64,000 nucleotides of DNA, taken from NCBI RefSeq assembly GCF_022637555.1, contig NZ_CP093342.1:1984001-2048000 (forward strand). Reading direction: 5' to 3'. The notes under the pieces were generated by a model. The model did no database searches. It was given only the letters and a program-made list of their open reading frames with translations, and was not told where the DNA came from. How positions within the stretch are numbered: the stretch's first letter is position 1; each line of letters opens with the position of its first letter. The position numbers were made by a program, and so were the translations under genes. Positions 16,128 to 25,623 of the stretch are shown here, piece by piece. This DNA comes from Microbacterium sp. H1-D42 (GTDB taxonomy: Bacteria > Actinomycetota > Actinomycetes > Actinomycetales > Microbacteriaceae).

Positions 16128-16667
16128 GTGGAAGAGATCTCCGTCATCACCGCCGTGCACCATCCCCTGCGCAGGCGCATCGTCGACCATCTGCTGCTGC
16201 ATGAGACCGCGCAGGTGGGGGGCCTGGCGCGTGCGCTGGGCGCCCAAGTGGGCAGCATCAGCCACCACCTGCGCATGCTGCAGCGCGCCGAGGTCGTCGA
16301 GCAGGTCGAGGACCCCGCCGGCGACCGCCGCACCAGCTGGTGGCGGCTGATCCGCAGGTCGCTCAGCTGGTCGAGCAGCGATTTCGCCGACTCCCCCGCC
16401 GACGCGTACCTTGCCCGCGAGGCGCAGCGCCTGAACGTGCGCCACCAGCTCGAACGCCTACAGCAGTGGAACCGCGTGAGTCCGTCGACCGACGTCGAGG
16501 CATTCGCCACAGACACCCTGGCCTGGGCGACGCCCGAAGAACTGCTCGATCTGTCGCGGCGCCTCAGCGAGACACTCGATGAGTGGCGTGCGTCGATCGA
16601 CCGCACAGACGGGCAGCAGCGCATGCCGGTGTTCTTCTTCGCCCACGGCTTCCCCACGGAGGTGTGA
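16128..16667 (+). CDS. ArsR-like winged-helix transcriptional regulator
   Basis: The 179-residue protein begins with a helix-turn-helix of ArsR type (HHPLRRRIVDHLLLHE, then QVGGLARALGAQVGSISHHL). A longer C-terminal region without a recognised ligand domain follows. No metal-binding Cys cluster is visible, so it is unlikely to sense metals. It starts at a GTG that coincides with the predicted transcription start. It precedes an MFS exporter by one base and very likely represses it. Confidence 0.82.
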   Translation: MEEISVITAVHHPLRRRIVDHLLLHETAQVGGLARALGAQVGSISHHLRMLQRAEVVEQVEDPAGDRRTSWWRLIRRSLSWSSSDFADSPADAYLAREAQRLNVRHQLERLQQWNRVSPSTDVEAFATDTLAWATPEELLDLSRRLSETLDEWRASIDRTDGQQRMPVFFFAHGFPTEV

Positions 16668-16668
16668 G

Positions 16669-17919
16669 ATGGCCACGAGCGAACCCGTGCTGCTGCGCAC
16701 ACCGCCCGCCTTCCGTCGCGACGCCATGGTGCAGACCTGGCTGGTCGTGAAGGCTCTTTCCGATGCCGGCGATGCGGTCTGGACGATCGCCGTGGCCTGG
16801 ACGGCCGTGCAGATCGCCTCCCCCGCCGTGGCGGGGTTGATCGTGGCCGCCGGAACCGTCCCCCGCGCGGTGATCCTGCTGATCGGCGGCGCCATCGCCG
16901 ATCGGGTGGATGCCAGGCGAATGATGCTGCTGTTCAACAGCATCCGCGTCGTGGTGCTGGTCGTGACGGCGGTGTGGATCCTCACCACAGAGCCCACCGT
17001 TGCGGTCCTGCTCATCGCGACGGTCGCGTTCGGCATCTGCGACGCGTTCTACGAGCCGGCTGCCGGAACGATGCCTCGTCAGCTGGTACGGCCGGCCGAT
17101 CTGCCGTCGTACTCCGCACTCAGCCAGACGCTGAGCCGGCTCGGGACGATGGCGGGCGCCGCGATCGGCGGCTTCCTCGTCGCCTGGGGCGGGATGCCAG
17201 GCAGCGCAGCGGCCGATGCGATCACGTTCACCGTCGTCATCGCGTTCATCGCGATCTGGCTGCGCCCGCGCTTCGCACTCCCCCGCAATACGCAGGGAGA
17301 GAGCGTGCTGCAGGGAGTGGCATCCGGCTTCCGCCACCTCGGCTCGGATTCGGCCTCGCGCACGCTGGTCATCGCCCTGTCCGGCCTCAACCTTGCAGTC
17401 GGTCCGGCCCTGGCGATCGGACTGCCACTGCAGGCCACCGCTCACGGCTGGGGCGCCGGCGCGGTCGGCATCTTCGAGGCTCTGGTCGGCGGCGGGGCCA
17501 TGCTCGGCGCGCTTGCCGTGATCCGGTGGCGCCCGCGCCACGAGGCGATGGGTGCGTTCTGGGCCCTGGTGGTGCAGGGTGTCGGAATCGTCCTGGTCGG
17601 CATCGGGTCACCGATCATCGTCGGCATCGGCTGTGTGCTGATCGGGCTGACCGCCGGCTTCGCCTCGGTGCTGCTGGGCGCGACGTTCGCCGCCACCATC
17701 GCTCCCGACTATCTGGGTCGGATGTCATCGCTCACGCGACTCGGCGACGACGTGCTCATGCCACTCGCCATGGCGCTGTTCGGACTGCTGGCCACAGTGC
17801 TGCCGACGTGGCTCCCATTCACGCTCTACGGTGGCGCGCTGGTGCTGCTGATGTCGTTCCCGCTGCGCAACCCCCGCCTGCGGGCGATCACGCTGAGGGT
17901 GTCGTCGCCTGCGGAGTGA
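16669..17919 (+). CDS. MFS transporter (exporter type)
   Basis: This 416-residue major facilitator has about twelve membrane segments. The loop 2-3 signature is GGAIADRVDARRMML, and it has a DAFYEPAAGTMPRQL segment typical of the enterobactin-exporter/EntS-like subgroup of drug and siderophore exporters. It is encoded directly after an ArsR-like regulator, with an AGG-rich ribosome-binding site just ahead of the ATG at 16669. The substrate cannot be read from the sequence. Its 3' end overlaps the convergent GPH transporter gene by 32 bases. Confidence 0.82.
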   Translation: MATSEPVLLRTPPAFRRDAMVQTWLVVKALSDAGDAVWTIAVAWTAVQIASPAVAGLIVAAGTVPRAVILLIGGAIADRVDARRMMLLFNSIRVVVLVVTAVWILTTEPTVAVLLIATVAFGICDAFYEPAAGTMPRQLVRPADLPSYSALSQTLSRLGTMAGAAIGGFLVAWGGMPGSAAADAITFTVVIAFIAIWLRPRFALPRNTQGESVLQGVASGFRHLGSDSASRTLVIALSGLNLAVGPALAIGLPLQATAHGWGAGAVGIFEALVGGGAMLGALAVIRWRPRHEAMGAFWALVVQGVGIVLVGIGSPIIVGIGCVLIGLTAGFASVLLGATFAATIAPDYLGRMSSLTRLGDDVLMPLAMALFGLLATVLPTWLPFTLYGGALVLLMSFPLRNPRLRAITLRVSSPAE

Positions 17920-19309
17920 CCTCGGCCGCGCCACGGCCGATCGCCACGTCACCGCGACGGTGCAGCGAGTACTCGCTCAGGCTCGTCTCGATCGCCTTCG
18001 TGTACGGCAGGAAGATCAGGGCGATCGCACCGATGACGGCGAAGATGATCGGGACGCCCGCGGTTGCCATCCGGATGCCGAACTGGGCGGTCTCGGATTG
18101 CAGGTCGGCGTTCTGGTCGTAGCCGTAGGCCGAGATCACCCACATGAAGATCGCGGTCTGCGTGCCGATCAGCGGTGCCGACAGCAGGGTGCGCAGCGCG
18201 ATGAACGAGCCCGTCTTACGCACGCCGGTGGCGCGCTCATTGTCGTCGATCAGCGCCCCGTCCAGGGCGATGCCCGCGGTGCTCATGGTGAACCGACCAG
18301 CCATGAGCACGACGTAGCACAGCAGCACCTGCCACCACGCCGTCACCCAGAACAGGGCGGCAAGGCCCACCACATAGGGCACCAGTCCGATGAAGATGCT
18401 GGTGCGGCTGCCGAACCGCTTGATCATGCGTGCGAACAGCGGCAGGGCGAGCAGCACGACCCCCATCGAGCCGGTGTCGGCGATCGTCGCCTCGGTGCCG
18501 GTGCTGCGCACGACATGGTCCATGAAATACAGGAAGGCGGTGAAGTACATGCCCATCGGCGCCATCGCCGTGGCCGTGAATGCGGACCAGGCCCAGAACG
18601 CCCGCATCCGGAAGATCGTCTTCGCATCGGCCTTCAGCTGCGCCCATGTGACCGCTTCCTCGCCGGCGTCGCCCTGCTCGTACAGTTCACGCCGATCCTT
18701 CAGAGCGATCAGCGGGATCAGATAGAGCACGCCGTTCAGCAGCACGACCCCCATCAGCAGCACCGCGATCGTGGTCCGCTCAGTGATGGCATCCCCCACC
18801 AGCAGCTGGGTCGCGACGATCGTCGCGAACGCCGAGGCGATGTTGCCGATCCAGGTCTTGCCGACCTCGACGTCGATGCGGTCCTCGCGCGTTGGCGCCG
18901 CCAGGAAGATGCAGCTGGTCGCAGAGATGACGTAGAACGTCGCCGCGACGTCGAAGAGGAACAGTTCGAACAGGAACACCCCGAGGATGACCGCTTCCGG
19001 CCAGGAGGGATCAGTCCATGCCATCGCCACCAGACCGAGCAGCATGAACGGCACGGTGATCCGCATGACGCGCAGGAACTTGCCCTTCTTCGGCTTGTAG
19101 CGCATCTTGTCGAGGATCACGCCGAAGATGGGGTCGTTGATGATGTTCCACAGGTTGAAGGCGAGATACACCCAGCCGACGTACTTCGGGTCGAGCCCGA
19201 TCACGTCGGTGTAGAACTTCACGTACACGTTGTGGATGACGACGGTCGACACCCAGCTCGCGGGCAGCGGCGTCGCCAGCAGTGCCTTCTGCTTGAACGT
19301 GAGCGCCAT
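17888..19309 (-). CDS. GPH-family glycoside/sugar cation symporter
   Basis: The 473-residue protein has twelve predicted membrane helices and looks like the glycoside-pentoside-hexuronide family. Features are NVYVKFYTDVIGLDP, the loop NIINDPIFGVILDKMRYKPKKGK between helices 2 and 3, and TAGIALDGALIDDNE late in the protein. It starts 3 bases after the stop of the GH5 gene, so the two form a transcription unit. I infer uptake of the glycoside cleaved by that enzyme. Confidence 0.85.
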   Translation of the reverse strand: MALTFKQKALLATPLPASWVSTVVIHNVYVKFYTDVIGLDPKYVGWVYLAFNLWNIINDPIFGVILDKMRYKPKKGKFLRVMRITVPFMLLGLVAMAWTDPSWPEAVILGVFLFELFLFDVAATFYVISATSCIFLAAPTREDRIDVEVGKTWIGNIASAFATIVATQLLVGDAITERTTIAVLLMGVVLLNGVLYLIPLIALKDRRELYEQGDAGEEAVTWAQLKADAKTIFRMRAFWAWSAFTATAMAPMGMYFTAFLYFMDHVVRSTGTEATIADTGSMGVVLLALPLFARMIKRFGSRTSIFIGLVPYVVGLAALFWVTAWWQVLLCYVVLMAGRFTMSTAGIALDGALIDDNERATGVRKTGSFIALRTLLSAPLIGTQTAIFMWVISAYGYDQNADLQSETAQFGIRMATAGVPIIFAVIGAIALIFLPYTKAIETSLSEYSLHRRGDVAIGRGAAEVTPQATTPSA

Positions 19310-19312
19310 GGC

Positions 19313-20740
19313 TCACTTCACCGTCAGTTCGAAGTCACCTTCTGCTGCCGGCACGCTCACCCACGACCCGGTTCGCGTCGCTTCAGTCGCCGCACCGTTG
19401 CGGAGGGCGGTGACCTGACCGCTGGGCGCGAAGAACACCGACGGCTCCGCTGTTGCAGCTCCCCGCCACCGCGCGTGCAGCGTGTCCGCCGTGGCGCGCC
19501 ATTGCACGCCGTCGCCGGCGAAGGCGATCGGCCGGGGTCGGGTCAGGCTCGCTGCCGCCTCAGAGCCCGCGAATCCCTCTTGCCAGCACCAATAGGTCCA
19601 TGACCAGCCCCGTTCGTCGAACAGATCCTGCAGGAAAGTGGCGTGACCGGTGACGCCGGGACCCAGATCGAGCGCACCCCACTCACCAACGATCACCGGC
19701 ATGCCGAGACGATCGGCGGTCTCGGCATGACGGGCGAAGATGGTTCCGGCCCTGGTGTTGCTCGACAGAGCGATCGCCGGGGTGTCGACTGTGAGGTCGT
19801 ATCCGTGCGGTGAGTAGACCTCGTTCGCGTCGCCGAGCGCGGGCTGCCCCGAGGGGATGCCCATGTTGGCGAAGTATGAGTGCTCGCGCAGGATGAGACT
19901 GATCGGGTCGACGGAGCGGATGCTGTCGCGCACGCGCACCATGAGCGGCGCGACGGCTTCGTTCTCGAAAGCCGCGACGAGCGGCTGCACGGCGTCGCCG
20001 ACCGCACGGTACACCTCCGGATCGTCGAGTCGTCCCAGCTGCGCGAACTTCGCCTCGTTGTCGGCGAAGTCGGCGAACACCTGCTCCGGGTCCTGTCCGG
20101 TGACGGTCGCGAACGCGCCGATCAGCGCGGCGAAGGTCTCTGGTGCCTGGCTGCCCGGCGTGGGCTCGTTCAGCAGGTCGTAGCCAACGACAGCAGGGTG
20201 ATCGTGCAGGCGGGTGGCGACGTGCGCCCACATCGCGGCGAATCGATCCTGCAGGCCGATGCCACCCGGACCCCCTGCGTTCGACCAGAACCGATCGAGC
20301 GCCTCGTGCACCGCGGGGCTGGCCAGGTACGCGTCGCTCCACAGCTCGGTGGCGGAGAACTCCTGATCGGTGAGTGTCGCCCAGGTCGGAGCGCCGTCGC
20401 TGAAGGCCTGCGAGTAAAGATCCTGGTGGGAGTCGAGCACCGCCAGCATCCCGGCCCCGTGAATGAGGTCGAGCTGGCTGCGCACCCAGTCCAGGTAATC
20501 GTCGTCATAGCGGCCCGGCTCGGGCTCGACCGCGGCCCAGATCACACCGAGGCGGATCAGAGTGAATCCCCTGGCGGCGAGATCGGCGATGTCATCCGGG
20601 GTCCACTCGCCGCGGAACCCTCGGTCGCTGAAACTGCCAGCGGGCCGCTGGTTGCCCTTGGCCACCAGGTTGATCCCGTGCAGCACACGGTGCCGCCCGC
20701 TCGCGTCCCGCAGCTTATGTCCGTCTGATCGCAACTTCAT
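19313..20740 (-). CDS. GH5-type glycoside hydrolase, endoglycoceramidase-like
   Basis: The 475-residue enzyme has a TIM-barrel glycosidase core. GINLVAKG is at the N-terminus, and RLGVIWAAVEP follows. The acid/base Glu192 is in LLNEPTPG and the nucleophile Glu353 in VGEWGAL. A beta-rich C-terminal domain follows. The pattern matches GH5 endoglycoceramidase and related steryl- or lipid-glycosidases. It has no signal peptide, which is unexpected for an enzyme acting on membrane lipids. The start at 20740 was preferred over the ATG at 20755 because GGAGG lies just ahead of it. Its partner transporter is directly downstream. Confidence 0.8.
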   Translation of the reverse strand: MKLRSDGHKLRDASGRHRVLHGINLVAKGNQRPAGSFSDRGFRGEWTPDDIADLAARGFTLIRLGVIWAAVEPEPGRYDDDYLDWVRSQLDLIHGAGMLAVLDSHQDLYSQAFSDGAPTWATLTDQEFSATELWSDAYLASPAVHEALDRFWSNAGGPGGIGLQDRFAAMWAHVATRLHDHPAVVGYDLLNEPTPGSQAPETFAALIGAFATVTGQDPEQVFADFADNEAKFAQLGRLDDPEVYRAVGDAVQPLVAAFENEAVAPLMVRVRDSIRSVDPISLILREHSYFANMGIPSGQPALGDANEVYSPHGYDLTVDTPAIALSSNTRAGTIFARHAETADRLGMPVIVGEWGALDLGPGVTGHATFLQDLFDERGWSWTYWCWQEGFAGSEAAASLTRPRPIAFAGDGVQWRATADTLHARWRGAATAEPSVFFAPSGQVTALRNGAATEATRTGSWVSVPAAEGDFELTVK

Positions 20741-20865
20741 CGTCGCCTCCGTCATTGGTTGCTAAGAACATACACGGAACTGGGTCGATCGTCCCAGTCC
20801 CGACGGATGGGCGGACGCGAAAGCGAGGCGCGCCCCAGAAGTCGCACAGCAACAGGCGCAGACGA

Positions 20866-20897
20866 CGAAAGCCCTCCGAGTGATCGGAGGGCTTTCG
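20866..20897 (-). terminator. Terminator of tRNA-Glu
   Basis: Two perfect 14-base arms, CGAAAGCCCTCCGA and TCGGAGGGCTTTCG, are separated by a 4-base loop directly downstream of the tRNA. The CTTTCG ending gives a short T-containing tail. Confidence 0.8.
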
Positions 20898-20907
20898 CTT
20901 GTTGTTG

Positions 20908-20980
20908 TGACCCCAGCGGGATTCGAACCCGCGTTACCGCCGTGAGAGGGCGGCGTACTAGGCCGCTATACGATGGGGCC
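20908..20980 (-). tRNA. tRNA-Glu (anticodon CTC)
   Basis: The 73-base transcript folds as a cloverleaf. The 7-bp acceptor stem has one G-U pair, and the anticodon arm CCGCC/GGCGG holds loop CTCTCAC (anticodon CTC). The T arm contains GGTTCGAATCC. The discriminator base is A and CCA is not encoded. Confidence 0.95.
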
Positions 20981-21014
20981 GTCCGGCCTTTCAGGCCGTC
21001 CTTGCAACCGTTCA

Positions 21015-21044
21015 AGTATGCCATGGCATTTCCGACGATTCCAA
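21015..21044 (-). promoter_or_regulatory. Putative tRNA-Glu promoter
   Basis: On the minus strand TTGGAA (21039-21044) and CATACT (21015-21020) are separated by 18 bases, about 35 bases ahead of the tRNA 5' end. This is a plausible housekeeping sigma promoter. Confidence 0.45.
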
Positions 21045-21126
21045 ATCGGGGTGCAGCCTGCGGGCACCACGGGCGTGTCGCGGCAGGGGGCTTGCTCTGT
21101 GCGACTCCCCGGAGTTGACTGCGGGA

Positions 21127-21762
21127 ATGCGCATCACCAAACACGAGCATGCCGCGCTGCGCCTCGAACACGCGGGCCAGACGCTGCTCATCGATCCCGG
21201 GACGTTCACCCCTCCCCTGGACGGACTGTCCGATGTGGTGGGGGTCGTCATCACCCACGAACACCCCGACCATTGGACAGCCGCACATCTGGAGCAGATC
21301 CGGCTGGCGGCTCCAGGTGTGCCGATCCTGAGCACGGCCGTCGTCGCCGCGGCAGCGGAGCATGAGGTAACCATCGTCGCCCCAGGAGAGACCCACAGCG
21401 CCGGCGCGTTCACCCTGCGGTTCTTCGGGGGCGAGCACGCCGTCATCCACTCGTCACTGCCGCAGGTGCGCAACGTCGGCGTGCTCGTGAACGAGGAGTT
21501 GTACTATCCCGGTGATTCGTACGCGGTTCCCGAGGACGTCGCCGCGCCGACCCTGGCTGCACCTCTCGGAGCGCCGTGGCTGAAGATCGGCGAGGCGATG
21601 GACTTCGTGCTCGCGATCGCGCCGCGCCGCTGTTTCGGCACGCACGACATGACGCTCTCGCCGATCGGCCGCAACATGCACCGCCAGCGCCTGCAGTGGG
21701 CGACGGAGCAGAACGGTGGAGAGTTCTTCGAGCTCGATCCGGGAATGTCGTTCGAGGTCTGA
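21127..21762 (+). CDS. Metallo-beta-lactamase-fold hydrolase (UlaG-like)
   Basis: The 211-residue protein has the metal-binding motif THEHPDHW (HxHxDH) early in the sequence. A second-shell Asp follows in YYPGDSY and a late His in FGTHDMTLS, as in small UlaG/YtnP-type metallohydrolases. A TTG at 21115 is also in frame, but the ATG at 21127 gives the usual family N-terminus (MRITKHEHAALRLEH). The substrate is unknown. It converges on pepN with a 9-base gap. Confidence 0.85.
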   Translation: MRITKHEHAALRLEHAGQTLLIDPGTFTPPLDGLSDVVGVVITHEHPDHWTAAHLEQIRLAAPGVPILSTAVVAAAAEHEVTIVAPGETHSAGAFTLRFFGGEHAVIHSSLPQVRNVGVLVNEELYYPGDSYAVPEDVAAPTLAAPLGAPWLKIGEAMDFVLAIAPRRCFGTHDMTLSPIGRNMHRQRLQWATEQNGGEFFELDPGMSFEV

Positions 21763-21771
21763 CGGCGCCGC

Positions 21772-24276
21772 CTACTGGGCTGCACGCACGCGCAGTTCGC
21801 GAGCGAGCTCGTCGCGCTGCTCGATCACCAGGCGGCGCAGCGCCCCGGGTGCATCGACATTCTGCTCGAGCCAGGCGTCCACGGCATCGGTCGTCTCGCT
21901 CTCAGGGAACAGCCCCAGAACGAGCCGCCGCGCGAGTTCGATGCTGCGGTCGGCCCACGCGCCGCGCAGACGCGCGAAGTACTCGTCATCGAAGCCCGCG
22001 ATGAGGTCACGGCGCCCGCCGGCCCTGAATCCGCCGATCGTCGCCGACAGGTGGTCGTTGCTCAGCGTCAGGTCGTTCCACGCCGACTCCCACGCGGCTG
22101 CGCGGATCGCCACATCGGGGCGGGATGCCAGTGTTCGGATCTCGGCCGTGCGTCCGGCCGCCGTGTCGTCGGCGCTGCGCTCTGCCGTGATGTCACCGGC
22201 ATCTGCGTGCCCCGTCGTGGCCAGAGCGGTCAGCAGCAGCCACCGCAGGTCGGCATCCATCGGCAGTCCCTGCGGCGCATCGCCGTCGAGGATCGCCCGC
22301 ACCTGCACCGCGCGCGAGTCGTCGTACGCCGAGGCGCCTGCGAATGCGCGCGCCCACGAGAGCTGGGCGTCTCCCCCGGCATCCGCGGCCTGCATCGCCG
22401 ACCAGGTCGCATCCACCCACGCCCGGCGCTCGTCGCTGCGCGAGGCATCCGCCGCATAGTTCTCGATGGCGAACTCGGCATTCATCAGCACGGCCCCGAG
22501 CAGTCCCACATTCGACTCCCCCGGCGCATGGCGGCGCACGATCTCGAGGTAGCGCTCGACGGCGAGTTCGCCGTCGCGGGTGGCGTTCCACAGCGATGAC
22601 CAGACCAGTCCGCGCACGAGGTCGTCGGAGAGCGTTGACAGCGACTCCGTGACGGAGGCGAGTGAGTGCTCATCGAGGCGGATCTTCGCGTAGGTGAGGT
22701 CATCGTCGTTGAGCAGCGTCAGATCAGCATCCGGAATCTGCACCTCGGTGCGCTCCTGATCGATGCGCACATCGATTCGCTCGCGCAGCACGAGGGCGCC
22801 GTCAGTGAGGTCGTACAGGCCCACGCGCAGACGATGTGGGCGCGGCGCGACAGCGCCGCTGTCCTGCACCAGAACGCGTCCTCCGTCAGCATCCGACTCC
22901 AGCCACAGCGTCGAGACGCCGCTGGTCTCGAGCCATGCGCGCGACCAGGCGCGCAGGTCTTCTCCTGAGACGGCCTCGAGCTCATCGAGCAGATCGTCGA
23001 GCGTGGTGTTGCCGAAGGCGTGTGCGGCGAAGTAGCGGCGGGCACCCTCGAAGAACGCCTCCTCTCCGACGAACGCGACCAGCTGCTTGAGTACGGATGC
23101 GCCCTTGGCATAGGTGATGCCGTCGAAGTTCAGCTTGGCCGCCTCGAGATCGGGGATGTCGGCGACGATCGGGTGCGTGGTCGGCAGCTGATCCTGGCGA
23201 TATGCCCACGACTTGCGGCTGTTCGCGAATCGGGCCCAGGCATCGGTGAAGCGAGTAGCCGCGACGGAGACGTGCGTGCCCATGTAGTCGGCGAACGACT
23301 CCTTGAGCCAGAGGTCATCCCACCAGCGCATCGTGACGAGATCGCCGAACCACATGTGCGCCATCTCGTGCAGGATGGTATTCGCCCGGCCGCCGCGCTG
23401 CGCATCGGTGGCGGCACCGCGACTGATGTAGGCCTCGGTGAACGTGACCAGGCCAGGGTTCTCCATCGCGCCGAGGTTGTACTCGGGCACGAAGATCTGG
23501 TCGTACTTGCCCCAGGGGTAGGGGTAGGCGAACGCATCGGTGAAGAAATCGAGCCCCTGGCGGGTGATCTCGATGATCTCGTCGCCCTCGAGGTACTCGG
23601 CGAGCGACGCACGGCACAGCACCCCGAGGGCGATGTGCTGGTCGTCGCGCGACCACTCGCCGTCGAGTCGGGCGTACGGCCCTGCGGCGACAGAGGTGAT
23701 GTAGCTCGAGATCGGCAGGGTCGGTGCGAACTCCACGCACTGCACGCCGATGCCCTCGGTGATCTTCGCCGGCGACTGATTCGACAGCACGTGCCATCCG
23801 GCAGGCGCAGACACTTCGAAAGTGAACGCGGCCTTCATATCTGGCTGCTCGAAGCACGCCATCACGCGGCGCGAGTCGGCCGGTTCGTACTGCGTGTACA
23901 AGTAGGTCTCGCCGTCGACCGGATCCTCGAAGCGGTGCATGCCCTCACCGGAGCGGCTGTAGGCGGCGACGGCCTCGATGCGCACGGTGTTCTCGCTCGC
24001 CAAGCCGTCGAGCCGGATGCGGGCGCCGTCGTAGCGCACCTCGCGGTCCTCATCGTTGACGATGACCTTCGCCACCGACTCGCCGATGAAGTCGAGCCAC
24101 GTCTCGGCGACTTTCGCGTCGAACGTCAGTGTCGTGGTGCTCGGGAATCCCGTGCGCGCGTGCTCGGGGGCGCCGGTGAGGTCGAGCTCGACGCGCACAT
24201 CCCGCAGCGTGATGGATGCGGCGCGCTGGGCGGTCTCTTCCCTGGTGAGGTTCGCGGAGACGTTCGGGGAGTTCAT
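21772..24276 (-). CDS. pepN: Aminopeptidase N (M1 family)
   Basis: This is an 834-residue zinc aminopeptidase that removes N-terminal residues from peptides in the cytosol. The substrate motif GAMEN is followed by the zinc site HEMAH at residues 303-307 and its third ligand Glu in LKESFADY. An ERAP1-like helical C-terminal domain follows. No signal peptide is present. The length is normal for actinobacterial PepN. The gene lies 76 bases downstream of the PLP-dependent lyase on the same strand. Confidence 0.95.
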   Translation of the reverse strand: MNSPNVSANLTREETAQRAASITLRDVRVELDLTGAPEHARTGFPSTTTLTFDAKVAETWLDFIGESVAKVIVNDEDREVRYDGARIRLDGLASENTVRIEAVAAYSRSGEGMHRFEDPVDGETYLYTQYEPADSRRVMACFEQPDMKAAFTFEVSAPAGWHVLSNQSPAKITEGIGVQCVEFAPTLPISSYITSVAAGPYARLDGEWSRDDQHIALGVLCRASLAEYLEGDEIIEITRQGLDFFTDAFAYPYPWGKYDQIFVPEYNLGAMENPGLVTFTEAYISRGAATDAQRGGRANTILHEMAHMWFGDLVTMRWWDDLWLKESFADYMGTHVSVAATRFTDAWARFANSRKSWAYRQDQLPTTHPIVADIPDLEAAKLNFDGITYAKGASVLKQLVAFVGEEAFFEGARRYFAAHAFGNTTLDDLLDELEAVSGEDLRAWSRAWLETSGVSTLWLESDADGGRVLVQDSGAVAPRPHRLRVGLYDLTDGALVLRERIDVRIDQERTEVQIPDADLTLLNDDDLTYAKIRLDEHSLASVTESLSTLSDDLVRGLVWSSLWNATRDGELAVERYLEIVRRHAPGESNVGLLGAVLMNAEFAIENYAADASRSDERRAWVDATWSAMQAADAGGDAQLSWARAFAGASAYDDSRAVQVRAILDGDAPQGLPMDADLRWLLLTALATTGHADAGDITAERSADDTAAGRTAEIRTLASRPDVAIRAAAWESAWNDLTLSNDHLSATIGGFRAGGRRDLIAGFDDEYFARLRGAWADRSIELARRLVLGLFPESETTDAVDAWLEQNVDAPGALRRLVIEQRDELARELRVRAAQ

Positions 24277-24352
24277 CCCCCCATCGTGTCACGACAGCCC
24301 CGCTCACGCTTTGCGTCTCGTGGCGCGCGTTCCGCCGATCGCCGCAGATGTG

Positions 24353-25552
24353 TCAGCGGGTCGCGTGGGCCGCGACCGCATCGACCTTCGACAGCGCCTG
24401 CTCAAGATCGGCGAGCAGGTCCTCGACGTTCTCGAGACCGATCGACAGCCGCACGATGTCGGCTCCAGGGCGCGCGTCGGGCGCGACAGGGCGGTGGGTC
24501 AAGGCAGCCGGATGCTGCAGCAGCGAGTCCACCCCGCCAAGCGACACGGCGTGCGTGAACAGGCGCACCGAGCCGGTGAGCGCCTCCGCCGCGGCGTATC
24601 CGCCGGCAAGACGGATGGCGATCATTGCGCCACCGCCGCGCATCTGTCGGCCGACGAGGCCGCGGGTGTCATCCAGTTCGGGGTAGCGCACCTCGAGCAC
24701 GGCGGAGTTGTCCTGCAGCTTCGCCGCCACGATGCGGGCCGAAGCCTGCTGCGCCTGCACCCGAATCGGAAGAGTCGCCAGCCCCCGGTGCAGCAGATAC
24801 GCACCGAGCGGGTGCAGCAGCGAGCCCGTGATGGCCCGCACGCGGCGCAGCGCCTCTGCGGTCTGCTCGGAGCAGGCGATGACACCCGCGATCACGTCGC
24901 CGTGCCCGCCGATGTACTTGGTCGCACTGTGCAGCGACATCGCGGCTCCCAGATCGAGCGGGTTCTGCAGCAGCGGCGTGGCGAAGGTGTTGTCGACCAT
25001 CACCGGCACGCCGCCGGCCTGCGCGACGACAGCGGCGATGTCGACGAGATCGAGAGTGGGGTTGGCCGGCGTCTCGAGGATGACCAGGCCAGTATCGGGT
25101 CGGATGCTGGCTGCCACCTCGTCCTCATGACAGAAGGTGACTTCGGCGCCGAGCAGACCGGAATCGAGCAGATGATCGGTGCCGCCGTAGAGCGGGCGGA
25201 CGGCCACGATATGCCGCTTGCCGGCGCCGGTGGTGTGCGAGAGGATCGCCGCGGTGGTGGCGGCCATACCAGAGGCGAAGGCGACAGAAGCCTCAGCGTG
25301 CTCGAGTTCGGCGAGGGCTTCTTCGAAGCGGGCGACAGTGGGGTTCCACAGTCGCGCATAGACGTTGCCGCCGTCGGGCAGGGGGTGTCCGCCGTTCGCC
25401 ATCGACTCGTACGAGTCACCGCCGTGCAGGATGTCTGGCAGCGGATTGGTGGATGACAGATCGATCGGAGCCGCGTGCACGCCCAGCGCGGCGAAGTCGG
25501 AGCGGCCGGCGTGGACGGCGACGGTATCGGGATGCAGCGGCTTGTCGGACAT
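24353..25552 (-). CDS. PLP-dependent Cys/Met-metabolism lyase (gamma-lyase/gamma-synthase family)
   Basis: The 399-residue protein belongs to the fold-type I Cys/Met metabolism family. The PLP lysine lies in LHSATKYIGGHGD, with ASGMAATTAAI and ETPANPTLDLVD earlier in the fold. Members catalyse gamma- or beta-elimination of methionine, cystathionine or homocysteine, or gamma-replacement, and sequence alone does not separate these. The ATG at 25552 has an AGGA ribosome-binding site. An Lrp/AsnC regulator is divergent from it, which points to amino-acid responsive, probably catabolic control. Confidence 0.85.
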   Translation of the reverse strand: MSDKPLHPDTVAVHAGRSDFAALGVHAAPIDLSSTNPLPDILHGGDSYESMANGGHPLPDGGNVYARLWNPTVARFEEALAELEHAEASVAFASGMAATTAAILSHTTGAGKRHIVAVRPLYGGTDHLLDSGLLGAEVTFCHEDEVAASIRPDTGLVILETPANPTLDLVDIAAVVAQAGGVPVMVDNTFATPLLQNPLDLGAAMSLHSATKYIGGHGDVIAGVIACSEQTAEALRRVRAITGSLLHPLGAYLLHRGLATLPIRVQAQQASARIVAAKLQDNSAVLEVRYPELDDTRGLVGRQMRGGGAMIAIRLAGGYAAAEALTGSVRLFTHAVSLGGVDSLLQHPAALTHRPVAPDARPGADIVRLSIGLENVEDLLADLEQALSKVDAVAAHATR

Positions 25553-25623
25553 GCGCTCATCCTGCTCCAGTCCACAGCTCAGTGCCAGCGAGATCGTCGC
25601 GCATGCGGTTCTCGTCGGTCTAT

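Noticed and set aside
17960..19603. A 547-codon open frame opposite the GPH transporter and GH5 genes
   Set aside because: Its composition is low-complexity Arg/His/Asp/Gln-rich and it mirrors codons of real genes.
20981..21126. A further RNA gene upstream of tRNA-Glu
   Set aside because: Only a short GGCC...GGCC hairpin and promoter-like boxes are visible, with no tRNA fold.
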